Source of the DNA: Brevundimonas variabilis
GTDB lineage: Bacteria > Pseudomonadota > Alphaproteobacteria > Caulobacterales > Caulobacteraceae
Assembly: GCF_014199945.1 (NCBI RefSeq)
Contig: NZ_JACHOR010000001.1
Coordinates: 620,001-684,000 of the forward strand
Direction of reading: 5' to 3'
Length of the DNA: 64,000 nt
Of the stretch, positions 16,731 to 25,549 are shown in pieces. The notes under the pieces are model-generated. The model did not search any database. It saw only the letters and a program-made list of their open reading frames with translations, and was not told the DNA's origin. The translations under genes were made by a program, and so were the position numbers. Position 1 is the first letter of the stretch. Each line of letters starts with the position of its first letter.

Positions 16731-16896
16731 GATCGGTCTCCTTTTTTCGGGACGCCGAACCCGGCGTTGATGCGGCCCTTGTAGCGTCCGCTGGCTGAAC
16801 GTTCCTGCAGGCCACCATTCACCGGACGTTCATGTCGCCCCCCCCCTGGCGGGCCGCGTCATCAAAAATTCACCACCCTGCTTCCCGAAGCCGAGC

Positions 16897-16925
16897 TTGA
16901 CGCTGCAAGGGCCGGACCCTACTTG
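16897..16925 (+). promoter_or_regulatory. Probable groESL promoter
   Basis: TTGACG at 16897-16902 with TACTTG at 16920-16925 (17-nt spacer) is a fair housekeeping-type promoter ending just before the CIRCE-like element. The CTTGA core also fits a sigma-32 -35 box. The -10 is poor, so the sigma factor is not settled. Confidence 0.5.
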
Positions 16926-16934
16926 CAGGGCGCG

Positions 16935-16961
16935 TTAGCACTCTCGGGGTCCGGCTGCCAA
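16935..16961. promoter_or_regulatory. CIRCE element (HrcA operator), degenerate right half
   Basis: TTAGCACTC (16935-16943) is a perfect CIRCE left half. After the canonical 9-nt spacer, GGCTGCCAA (16953-16961) matches GAGTGCTAA at 6 of 9 positions. It sits 59 nt before the groES ATG and just downstream of the promoter, where HrcA repressor normally binds. Confidence 0.8.
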
Positions 16962-17019
16962 AAGTCGGTGGCCCGGGTGCTGGCGGAAAAATCCTGAGTC
17001 CAAACCGGAGAACACACAG

Positions 17020-17304
17020 ATGGCGTTTCGTCCCCTCGGCGACCGCGTGCTGGTCAAGCGCGTTGAAGAAGAATCCAAGACCAAGGGCGGGATCATCATC
17101 CCCGACACCGCCAAGGAAAAGCCCCAGGAAGGCGAAGTCGTCGCCGTCGGACCCGGCGTCCGTGACGAGCGCGGCACGGTCAACGCCCTGGAACTGAAGG
17201 CCGGCGACCGCATCCTGTTCGGCAAATGGTCGGGCACGGAGGTCAAGCTGGAAGGCGAAGACCTGATCATCATGAAAGAGTCGGACGTTCTCGGCGTCCT
17301 CTGA
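17020..17304 (+). CDS. groES: Co-chaperonin GroES
   Basis: A 94-residue cap subunit that closes the GroEL folding chamber as a heptamer. It is a full-length match to the family: [20 protein letters not shown] with the mobile loop [26 protein letters not shown], and [21 protein letters not shown]. It is followed by groEL after 115 nt, forming the usual heat-shock operon. Regulation is suggested by the CIRCE-like element at 16935-16961 and a possible heat-shock promoter immediately before it. Confidence 0.98.
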   Translation: MAFRPLGDRVLVKRVEEESKTKGGIIIPDTAKEKPQEGEVVAVGPGVRDERGTVNALELKAGDRILFGKWSGTEVKLEGEDLIIMKESDVLGVL

Positions 17305-17407
17305 GTGATCCGTCGCCGGCGATGAGCGGCTGGCGCGACCGACACCGGTTCGCCGCCGCCGCTGATCCCGGCCATCCCTGATCACCAAACCCAAACCCCT
17401 ACTTTGA

Positions 17408-19072
<1,665 letters not shown>

Positions 19073-19101
19073 TCCTCGCTCAGATCCGTCTGAACGAACA
19101 G

Positions 19102-19132
19102 GGGGCGGGTCCGGCAACGGACCCGCCCTTTT
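19102..19132 (+). terminator. Intrinsic terminator of groESL
   Basis: GGGCGGGTCCG pairs perfectly with CGGACCCGCCC over GCAA and is followed by TTTT. It begins 30 nt after the groEL stop. Confidence 0.92.
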
Positions 19133-19204
19133 CGCTGGCCGAAGGCCTCCGCCTTGCCTTTGCCGCCCTTTTCCCGCATAAGCCCGCGCTTCCGGCGCAA
19201 GTGA

Positions 19205-19362
19205 ACCTCGCGTCTCCACCGGGACGACCTCTTTCCTGGTGCTGTCGCGCTCCGCGCTGCCTGAGCACAGCCCTTCGGGCTCAGGCAGGCCGCAAGACCG
19301 ATAGCCCACAAAGAACGAGCCCGGCGAGAACCCCCTGCCGACGTGAGCGTCGCCAGGGGCCG
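19205..19362. ncRNA. Candidate structured RNA or leader upstream of ffh
   Basis: The 331-bp gap between groEL and ffh holds, after the groESL terminator, two strong hairpins. One is CTGCCTGAGC...GGCTCAGGCAG (about 19258-19289, 10-bp stem). The other is CCCCTG-C-CGACG-TGAG-CGTCG-C-CAGGGG (about 19332-19359, 6 plus 5 bp). They are separated by about 45 nt of unpaired, less GC-rich sequence. It could be an ffh 5' leader, a small RNA on either strand, or a folded intergenic repeat. It lacks the SRP RNA core GGTCAGGTCCGGAAGGAAGCA and I cannot match it to 6S, tmRNA or RNase P RNA. The strand is undetermined. Confidence 0.35.
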
Positions 19363-19403
19363 TTGTCGTATGGAGCCGCGTCACCCGCCCCATGAGGTAG
19401 CGA

Positions 19404-20930
19404 ATGTTCGAGGCTCTGAACGAGCGACTGTCAGGCGTCTTCGACCGGATCACCGGTCGCGGCGCCCTGTCCGAGAAGGACGTGGCGGAGGCGATGCGCG
19501 AGGTGCGCGTGGCCCTGCTGGAGGCCGACGTCGCCCTGCCGGTCGTCAAGGACTTCATCGCCTTCGCCACCGAGCGTGCCACCGGCGAGGAGGTCATCCG
19601 CTCGGTGCGGCCCGCCGACCAGGTCATCAAGATCGTCTATGACGGTCTGATCGAGATGCTGGGCGGCGAGGAGCCGACGCCGCTCAACACCAATGCCACC
19701 CCGCCCGCCGTGATCCTGATGGCCGGCCTGCAGGGCTCGGGCAAGACGACGACCTCGGCCAAGCTGGCGCTGCGGTTGACGAAATTCGATCGCAAGAAGG
19801 TCATGATGGCCTCGCTGGACACGCGGCGTCCGGCGGCCATGGAGCAGCTGGCCACGCTGGGCAAGCAGATCGAGGTCGCCACCCTGCCGATCGTGGCGGG
19901 TGAGAGCGCGGTCCAGATCGCAAAGCGGGCCCTGACCTCGGCCAAACTCCAGGGCTTTGACGTCCTGATCCTCGACACCGCCGGCCGGATCACCCTGGAC
20001 GAGGCCCTGATGGCCGAGGTGGCCGAGGTCGCCCGGGTGTCGAACCCGGTCGAGACCCTGCTGGTCGCCGACAGCCTGACCGGTCAGGACGCCGTGCGGA
20101 CGGCCAAGGCCTTCCACGAGCGCCTGCCGCTGACCGGCCTGATCCTGACCCGCGCCGATGGCGATGGTCGTGGTGGGGCCATGCTGTCGATGCGGGCCGT
20201 CACCGGCCTGCCCATCAAATACATGGGCTCGGGCGAGAAGGTCGACGCGCTCGACGTGTTCGACGCCCGCCGCGTGGCCGGCCGTATCCTGGGCCAGGGC
20301 GATATCGTCGCCCTGGTCGAAAAAGCCTCGCAGGACCTGGACCAGTCCAAGGCCGAGGCGATGGCCCGCAAGCTGTCCAAGGGTCAGTTCGACCTGAACG
20401 ACCTGGCGACCCAGCTTCAGCAGATGAAGAAGATGGGCGGGCTCCAGGGCATCATGGGCATGCTGCCCGGCGTGGCCAAGATGAAGTCCCAGATGGCCGA
20501 CAGCGGCATCGACGACCGGATGATCGCCCGTCAGGAAGCCATCATCAGCTCCATGACCAAGGCCGAGCGCAAGAAGCCTGACCTCCTGAACGCCAGCCGC
20601 CGCAAGCGGATCGCCGCCGGTGCCGGGGTCGAGGTGCAGGACATCAACCGCCTGCTGAAACAGCACCGGCAGATGGCCGACATGGTCAAGTCGATGTCCA
20701 AGGGCGGCGGCAAAAAGATGCAGCAGATGGCCGCCATGATGGGTGGCCTCGGCGGCGGTGGCGGCATGGGCGGACCCGACATGGCCCGCCTCAAGGCGCT
20801 GGGCGGCGGCAAGATCGAGCCCAGTGCAGACGAAATGAAAGCCCTCCAGGACCGGCTCTCCGGCCTGGGCGGCGGTTCCATGCCGGGAGGGCTTCCCGGC
20901 CTGCCCGGCTTCCCTCCCAAGAAAAACTGA
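19404..20930 (+). CDS. ffh: Signal recognition particle protein Ffh
   Basis: A 508-residue SRP54 GTPase that binds signal sequences of nascent membrane proteins with 4.5S RNA and docks at FtsY. The N domain comes first (residues 1-90). The G domain follows, with GLQGSGKTTTSAKLA (G1), DTRRPAAMEQL, LDTAGR (G3) and TRADGDGRGG (G4 region, where the usual TKxD reads TRAD). The M domain from about 320 is Met- and Gly-rich (MKKMGGLQGIMGMLPG), with a low-complexity GGLGGGGGMGGPDM stretch near the end. It sits 21 nt before rpsP, and the two probably share a transcript. The upstream gap holds a strongly folding segment. Confidence 0.98.
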   Translation: MFEALNERLSGVFDRITGRGALSEKDVAEAMREVRVALLEADVALPVVKDFIAFATERATGEEVIRSVRPADQVIKIVYDGLIEMLGGEEPTPLNTNATPPAVILMAGLQGSGKTTTSAKLALRLTKFDRKKVMMASLDTRRPAAMEQLATLGKQIEVATLPIVAGESAVQIAKRALTSAKLQGFDVLILDTAGRITLDEALMAEVAEVARVSNPVETLLVADSLTGQDAVRTAKAFHERLPLTGLILTRADGDGRGGAMLSMRAVTGLPIKYMGSGEKVDALDVFDARRVAGRILGQGDIVALVEKASQDLDQSKAEAMARKLSKGQFDLNDLATQLQQMKKMGGLQGIMGMLPGVAKMKSQMADSGIDDRMIARQEAIISSMTKAERKKPDLLNASRRKRIAAGAGVEVQDINRLLKQHRQMADMVKSMSKGGGKKMQQMAAMMGGLGGGGGMGGPDMARLKALGGGKIEPSADEMKALQDRLSGLGGGSMPGGLPGLPGFPPKKN

Positions 20931-20951
20931 TTACCCAGAAAGAGACTGAAA

Positions 20952-21506
20952 ATGCTTAAGATTCGTCTGGCCCGCGGTGGTGCCAAGAAGCGTCCCTACT
21001 ACTACATCGTCGTTGCCGACAGCCACGCTCCCCGCGACGGCAAATTCATCGAGCGCGTCGGCACCTACAACCCGATGCTGCCGCGCGACGGCGAAAAGCC
21101 CCGCGTCAGCCTGAAGGCCGACCGGATCTCGGAGTGGCTGTCCAAGGGCGCCCAGCCGACCGACCGCGTCGCGCGCTTCATCTCGCAGGACGAAAGCCTG
21201 GCCGGCAAGGTCAAGTGGAGCCAGTCCAACAACCCGAACAAGGGCACCCCGGGCAAGAAGGCCCAGGAACGTGCTGCCGAGCGCGCACAGCGCGAGGCCG
21301 ACCGTGCCGAAGCCGAGGCCGCTGCCAAGATCGAAGCCGCTGAAGCCGCCCAGAAGGCCAAGGAAGAAGCCGCCGCTGCTGCTGAAGCTGCCAAGAACGC
21401 ACCGCCGGCTGAAGAGCCTGCTGCAGAAGAGGCCGCACCGGAAGCCGCTGCTGAAGAGGCTCCGGCCGCTGAAGAGCCCGCTGCCGAAGACAAGACCGAG
21501 GCCTGA
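20952..21506 (+). CDS. rpsP: 30S ribosomal protein S16 with long acidic C-terminal extension
   Basis: Residues 1-80 are a standard S16: [32 protein letters not shown] and [13 protein letters not shown]16 binds 16S rRNA early in 30S assembly. The E. coli protein has 82 residues. This one has 184, because an Ala/Glu/Lys-rich tail of about 90 residues follows ([20 protein letters not shown], then Ala-Glu-Pro repeats). Alphaproteobacterial S16 proteins often carry a shorter extension of this type. Downstream is a palindromic repeat and then rimM, the S16-linked maturation factor. trmD and rplS, which usually complete this operon, are not here. Confidence 0.96.
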   Translation: MLKIRLARGGAKKRPYYYIVVADSHAPRDGKFIERVGTYNPMLPRDGEKPRVSLKADRISEWLSKGAQPTDRVARFISQDESLAGKVKWSQSNNPNKGTPGKKAQERAAERAQREADRAEAEAAAKIEAAEAAQKAKEEAAAAAEAAKNAPPAEEPAAEEAAPEAAAEEAPAAEEPAAEDKTEA

Positions 21507-21519
21507 TCCCTCTTTTTAT

Positions 21520-21614
21520 CCGCTCACCCCGGCGAAAGCCGGGGCCCAGTGCTTTTGCCTTGAACGCGCTGCCATACGATAGAACTGGGTCCCGGCTTTC
21601 GCCGGGATGAGCGG
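21520..21614. repeat. 95-bp palindromic intergenic repeat between rpsP and rimM
   Basis: Two 31-nt arms (21520-21550 and 21584-21614) are inverted copies identical at 29 of 31 positions, separated by 33 nt. Each arm contains its own small hairpin, CCCGGCGAAAGCCGGG. The element fills almost the whole gap and ends on the base before the rimM ATG. The same core occurs once more in the window at 59418-59436. It looks like the dispersed REP-type palindromes of Caulobacterales. Confidence 0.85.
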
Positions 21615-22160
21615 ATGAACGGGTTCCTCGACATGACCGAAAAATCCAGTCTCGTCCTCGTCGGCCAGGTCGGCGGAGGTTTTGGTGTCAAGGGCGAGGT
21701 CAAGGTCACGGCCTTCACCGCCGACCCTCTGGCCCTGAGGGCCTATGGCCCCCTGCTCCGTGCGGACGGCTCACCTGGCCTGACGCTGAGTTCCGCCCGT
21801 CCGACGAAGGAGGGCATCGTCGGTCGCGCCGCCGAAATCCAGACCAAGGAACAGGCCGACGCCCTGCGCGGGCTCAAGCTCTATGTCCCCCGTGACCGGT
21901 TCCCGGCCCCGGACGAGGACGAATTCTATCTGGCCGACCTTATCGGGGTCGAGGCCCGCGATCCTGAAGGGCAGGTCCTCGGCACCGTTCGTGCGGTGCA
22001 GAATTTCGGCGCCGACGACATGCTGGAGATCACCCCGGCCGCCGGGGGCCAGACCTGGTATCTGCCGTTCACCAAGGTCTGCGTTCCCGACCTGCATCTG
22101 TCGGACGGCTGGCTGCTGGCCGTGCGTCCGACCGAAGTCGGCGAGCGCGAGCCGGACTAG
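21615..22160 (+). CDS. rimM: Ribosome maturation factor RimM
   Basis: A 181-residue protein (175 from the second ATG) that binds S19 in the 30S head and helps 16S rRNA processing. The N-terminal RimM domain has LVLVGQVGGGFGVKGEVKV. The C-terminal PRC-barrel has DEFYLADLIGVEARD, LGTVRAVQNFGADDMLEI and WYLPFTKVCVP. Two starts are possible. ATG 21615 directly abuts the palindromic repeat. ATG 21633 gives a better family N-terminus, but neither has a strong ribosome site. The stop overlaps the convergent DUF1508 stop in a CTAG palindrome. trmD is missing downstream. Confidence 0.95.
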   Translation: MNGFLDMTEKSSLVLVGQVGGGFGVKGEVKVTAFTADPLALRAYGPLLRADGSPGLTLSSARPTKEGIVGRAAEIQTKEQADALRGLKLYVPRDRFPAPDEDEFYLADLIGVEARDPEGQVLGTVRAVQNFGADDMLEITPAAGGQTWYLPFTKVCVPDLHLSDGWLLAVRPTEVGEREPD

Positions 22161-22336
22161 TCGGTGGTGTCGTCGATCGGCGCGTCCGGGCCATTCTTCT
22201 TGATCGACTCGATCGCATTCCTGGCGGACGCCTTGGAGGCATAACCCTCGGTCGAGAACATCGTCTCGGAATTGTACTTGAACCGGACCCGGAACTCGCC
22301 GGCCTTGTCCTTGTAGATCTCGAATTTGTGCGCCAC
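22157..22336 (-). CDS. DUF1508 (YegP-like) small protein
   Basis: A 59-residue cytoplasmic protein made of one DUF1508 unit: KFEIYKDKAGEFRVRFKYNS, then TEGYASKASARNAIESIKKN, and an acidic tail. E. coli YegP has two such units; single-unit copies are common in alphaproteobacteria. The function is unknown. The GTG at 22336 was chosen because a perfect GGAGG lies 5 nt upstream on the minus strand; a longer frame from 22399 has no ribosome site. Its last bases overlap the rimM stop. Confidence 0.85.
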   Translation of the reverse strand: MAHKFEIYKDKAGEFRVRFKYNSETMFSTEGYASKASARNAIESIKKNGPDAPIDDTTD

Positions 22337-22500
22337 GTCCGCCTCCACGGGTCGACGATCGACCGGGGCGTAAACTGCCACAGTGACGCTTCTCGTCAAT
22401 CATGGATATGCCGCAAACGGGGATGCGACCCGGCGGTGATGCGACACCCGCCGTGATCTGTGCTATCGTCCTGTCTTCCCCGTTTTTCAGGATCTTCGTC

Positions 22501-23655
22501 TTGAGCATCACGCTCGATCTGTCACGCGCTACAGCCTCTGCCCCCAGGCCTCCCGTCAATCTGTCCGGACTGACGCGCGAAGGCCTGCGTCAGGCCCTGA
22601 TCGACGCCGACATCTGCCCGCCGGACAAGGCGCGGATGCGCGCGAGCCAGGTCTGGGGCTGGATCCATCATTTCGGGGTGACCGACTTTGCCGCCATGTC
22701 GAACGTGGCGAAGGACACCCAGGCGAAACTGGCCGCCGCCTTCACCCTGGCCCGGCCCGAGATCGTCGAGCGCCAGGTGTCGAAGGACGGCACCCGCAAA
22801 TGGCTGATCCGCACCGCCCCGGGCATCGAGGTCGAGGCCGTCTATATTCCCGACGTCGGCCGGGCCGGGGCCCTGTGCGTGTCGTCCCAGGTCGGCTGCA
22901 CCCTGAACTGCACCTTCTGCCACACGGGCACCCAGGCCCTGGTCCGCAACCTGACCGCCGCCGAAATTGTGGCCCAGGTCCAGGTCGCGCGCGATGATCT
23001 GGAAGAATGGCCGTCCCCCAAGGAAGACCGTCGCCTGTCCAACATCGTCTTCATGGGCATGGGCGAGCCACTCTACAATCTCGACCACGTCTCGGACGCG
23101 ATCGACATCATTTCGGACAATGAGGGTATCGCCCTGTCGCGGCGGCGGATCACGGTCTCGACCTCCGGCGTCGTGCCGATGCTGGAGCCGCTGGGCACGC
23201 GGACCCAGGCCATGCTGGCCATCAGCCTGCACGCCACGAACGACGCCCTGCGCGACGTCCTCGTGCCGTTGAACAAGAAATACGATCTCGCCCAGCTGAT
23301 GGACGGCATCCGGGCCTATCCAGGCATCTCCAACGCCCGCCGGGTCACCTTCGAATACGTCATGCTGAAGGGCATCAACGACAGCCCGGACGAGGCCCGC
23401 GCCCTGGTCAAGCTGATCGAGGGCATCCCCGCCAAGGTCAATCTGATCCCGTTCAATCCCTGGCCCGGCACGGACTACGAGTGCTCGGACTGGAAGACGA
23501 TCGAACGCTTCGCCGCGATCCTGAACAAGGCGGGCTATGCCTCGCCGATCCGGACGCCCCGGGGCCGCGACATCCTGGCGGCCTGCGGCCAGCTGAAGTC
23601 CGAAAGCGAAAAGATCCGCGCCAGTGTCCGGCGCGCGGAGAAGGCGGCGGCCTAA
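22501..23655 (+). CDS. rlmN: 23S rRNA (A2503-C2)/tRNA (A37-C2) methyltransferase RlmN
   Basis: Radical SAM enzyme that methylates C2 of A2503 in 23S rRNA and A37 in some tRNAs. The 384-residue protein has the radical SAM cluster motif [11 protein letters not shown] (C-x3-C-x2-C), [22 protein letters not shown] with the SAM-binding region, [11 protein letters not shown], and [12 protein letters not shown] with the methyl-carrying Cys near the C-terminus. The TTG at 22501 has AGGA 8 nt upstream and gives the usual N-terminus. An in-frame ATG at 22402 adds 33 unrelated residues and was rejected. The stop overlaps the convergent small gene by 3 nt. Confidence 0.96.
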   Translation: MSITLDLSRATASAPRPPVNLSGLTREGLRQALIDADICPPDKARMRASQVWGWIHHFGVTDFAAMSNVAKDTQAKLAAAFTLARPEIVERQVSKDGTRKWLIRTAPGIEVEAVYIPDVGRAGALCVSSQVGCTLNCTFCHTGTQALVRNLTAAEIVAQVQVARDDLEEWPSPKEDRRLSNIVFMGMGEPLYNLDHVSDAIDIISDNEGIALSRRRITVSTSGVVPMLEPLGTRTQAMLAISLHATNDALRDVLVPLNKKYDLAQLMDGIRAYPGISNARRVTFEYVMLKGINDSPDEARALVKLIEGIPAKVNLIPFNPWPGTDYECSDWKTIERFAAILNKAGYASPIRTPRGRDILAACGQLKSESEKIRASVRRAEKAAA

Positions 23656-23906
23656 GCAACCCTGCGACGAGCATCCCATGAGGGTGCGTCGAAATCCGTG
23701 GCCTTGGCAACGGCGATCAAAGGTGCATCGTCATCATGGCTGCTGCGCTCGGCGACCACGATGTCGCCCGGCTGAAAACTCCACGTTTCGTCGTCTGGCA
23801 CGGGGATGCTGGCCAAACGATATGTTGTTTCGCCCAGTCGCTCCGCCGCGACAGGTCGCCAGACGTCCGTGCCTTCATCCAGCAGGCGCACGTGGACCGT
23901 GCTCAT
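23652..23906 (-). CDS. Small partner (putative immunity/antitoxin) of colicin E5-like gene
   Basis: An 84-residue acidic cytoplasmic protein: [37 protein letters not shown], then [13 protein letters not shown] recognise the conserved [12 protein letters not shown]...PGD pattern as a widespread small family of unknown function but cannot name it. Its ATG lies 1 nt after the TGA of the colicin E5-like gene, so the two are one operon. The toxin-first, small-acidic-protein-second layout fits a toxin-immunity pair. That role is inference only. An alternative start at 23936 would overlap the upstream gene and was not chosen. The stop overlaps the rlmN stop on the other strand. Confidence 0.75.
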   Translation of the reverse strand: MSTVHVRLLDEGTDVWRPVAAERLGETTYRLASIPVPDDETWSFQPGDIVVAERSSHDDDAPLIAVAKATDFDAPSWDARRRVA

Positions 23907-23907
23907 T

Positions 23908-24132
23908 TCAGTAGATGAAACCATCGCCGCCGACATGGATCACGCCTCCCGAGGCATCGTCGATCACGACGGATCGCCCTGTTTGTGGATGAACATAGCG
24001 CGTGGCCGTGCCACCTGTCTCGTGACTGACCGCCATATGACGCTCACCAAGGGAGAGGGCTTCCTCGATTTGAGCCATGGTCCAGCCTCGACTCACCATC
24101 TGGCGGGAAAGCCTACCGGGAGATTTGACCAT
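23908..24132 (-). CDS. Colicin E5-like ribonuclease-domain protein
   Basis: A 74-residue protein. The pattern RGWTMAQIEEAL, then ATRYVHPQTGRSVVIDD and ASGGVIHVG matches the layout of the colicin E5 C-terminal ribonuclease domain (RGW...AT-x-Y-x(2)-P-x-TG-x-x-V-V-x-(N/D)-D...G-x-(V/I)-x-x-V). Colicin E5 cuts the anticodon of queuosine tRNAs (Tyr, His, Asn, Asp). Here the domain stands alone with no translocation or receptor domain, so it is more likely an intracellular toxin or a tamed RNA-binding relative than a secreted bacteriocin. Basic residues are few compared with the toxin, so catalysis is uncertain. It is followed after 1 nt by a small acidic partner. A perfect 13-bp palindrome lies 40 nt upstream. 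Confidence 0.7.
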   Translation of the reverse strand: MVKSPGRLSRQMVSRGWTMAQIEEALSLGERHMAVSHETGGTATRYVHPQTGRSVVIDDASGGVIHVGGDGFIY

Positions 24133-24171
24133 TCAAGACCCCCCGATCACACCGATCCAATAGGCACAAAC

Positions 24172-24184
24172 CTATCCAGGATAG
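24172..24184. promoter_or_regulatory. Candidate operator upstream of colicin E5-like pair
   Basis: CTATCC-A-GGATAG is a perfect palindrome (6-1-6) at 24172-24184. It lies in an AT-rich stretch between the minus-strand toxin-like gene and the divergent polyamine operon. On the minus strand, TTGAAG about 10 nt upstream of it could be the -35 of a promoter whose spacer contains the palindrome. This placement would suit autoregulation. Confidence 0.45.
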
Positions 24185-24330
24185 AGAATATCTTCAAACA
24201 CCATTATTGGTAGACTGCTTCGCGGATTGTTTGCCCGCCGCAGTTAGCCCCGCGACTGTCATCATGTTATGAGCCCCGCCCCTTATAGTGACGGCATGTC
24301 CGTCGTGGTCGAGCCGTCAGGAGTGCGTGA

Positions 24331-25536
24331 ATGAGCAGGGTGTTGGTTATCGGTGCCGGTGGCGTCGGATCGGTCGCGGTCCACAAGATGGCGATGAACG
24401 CCGACATTTTTTCGCACATCACCCTGGCGTCGCGCACGAAGTCGAAATGCGACGCCATCGCCGCCTCGGTGAAGGACCGGACCGGTGTCGTCATCGACAC
24501 CGCGGCGCTGGATGCCGATGATGTGGCCGCGACCACGGCCATGATCCGCGCGGTAAAGCCGGCGCTGGTCGTCAACCTGGCCCTGCCCTACCAGGACCTG
24601 AACATCATGGACGCCTGTCTGGCGGCCGGCGTGAACTATCTCGACACGGCCAATTACGAGCCGCGCGAGGAGGCGAAATTCGAATACAAATGGCAGTGGG
24701 CCTATCAGGACCGCTTCCGCGAGGCGGGCCTGATGGCGCTGCTGGGCTCCGGCTTCGACCCCGGCGTCACCTCGGTGTTCACGACCTATACGAAGAAACA
24801 CCTGCTGGACCGGATCGACACGCTCGACATTCTGGACTGCAACGGCGGCGACACGGGCCTGCCGTTCGCGACCAATTTCAATCCCGAGATCAACCTGCGT
24901 GAAGTGACGGCCCCGTCGCGGCACTGGGAAAACGGCCAGTGGGTCGAGGGTCCGGCCCTGAGCCACAAACAGGTCTTCGACTTCGACCAGGTCGGGCCGA
25001 AGAACATGTATCTGATGTATCACGAAGAGCTGGAATCGCTGGCGAAATTCTATCCGGAGATCAAGCGGATCCGGTTCTGGATGACGTTCGGCGACTCCTA
25101 TCTGAAGCATCTGGAAGTGCTCGAGAACATCGGCATGACCCGGATCGAGCCGATGATGTTCCAGGGCCGCGAGATCATCCCGATCGAGTTCCTCAAGGCC
25201 CTGCTGCCCGAGCCCTCGTCGCTGGGCCCGATCACGCGCGGCAAGACCAATATCGGCACCATCGCCACCGGCGAGAAGGACGGCGTGGCGCGCACCGTCT
25301 ACGTCAACAATATCTGCGACCACGAAGAGGCCTATGCCGAGACCGGCAACCAGGCGGTCAGCTACACCACCGGCGTCCCGGCCATGATCGGGGCGGCCCT
25401 GATGCTGACCGGTCAGTGGACGGGGGCGGGCGTGTTCAACATGGAGCAGCTGGATCCCGATCCCTTCATGGACATGCTGAACCGCCACGGCCTGCCCTGG
25501 AAGGTGCAGGATCTCGACGCCCCGCTCGCCTTCTGA
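24331..25536 (+). CDS. Carboxynorspermidine/carboxyspermidine dehydrogenase
   Basis: A 401-residue member of the saccharopine dehydrogenase family. It joins aspartate-semialdehyde to diaminopropane or putrescine, with NADPH reduction, to make carboxynorspermidine or carboxyspermidine. It has the N-terminal Rossmann motif VLVIGAGGVGSVAVHK, VNLALPYQDLNIMDAC, YLDTANYEP and GFDPGVTSVF, all typical of this branch. Next comes nspC, the decarboxylase of the same pathway, after a 13-nt gap. This is the alternative spermidine route that replaces SpeD/SpeE in many alphaproteobacteria. asd, which supplies aspartate-semialdehyde, lies 29 kb away. AGGAG lies 7 nt before the ATG. Confidence 0.93.
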   Translation: MSRVLVIGAGGVGSVAVHKMAMNADIFSHITLASRTKSKCDAIAASVKDRTGVVIDTAALDADDVAATTAMIRAVKPALVVNLALPYQDLNIMDACLAAGVNYLDTANYEPREEAKFEYKWQWAYQDRFREAGLMALLGSGFDPGVTSVFTTYTKKHLLDRIDTLDILDCNGGDTGLPFATNFNPEINLREVTAPSRHWENGQWVEGPALSHKQVFDFDQVGPKNMYLMYHEELESLAKFYPEIKRIRFWMTFGDSYLKHLEVLENIGMTRIEPMMFQGREIIPIEFLKALLPEPSSLGPITRGKTNIGTIATGEKDGVARTVYVNNICDHEEAYAETGNQAVSYTTGVPAMIGAALMLTGQWTGAGVFNMEQLDPDPFMDMLNRHGLPWKVQDLDAPLAF

Positions 25537-25549
25537 CCCGGACCGTTTG

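Noticed and set aside
19205-19362. SRP (4.5S), 6S, tmRNA or RNase P RNA before ffh
   Set aside because: The SRP core motif and the hallmark sequences of the others are absent; only an unnamed structured segment is reported.
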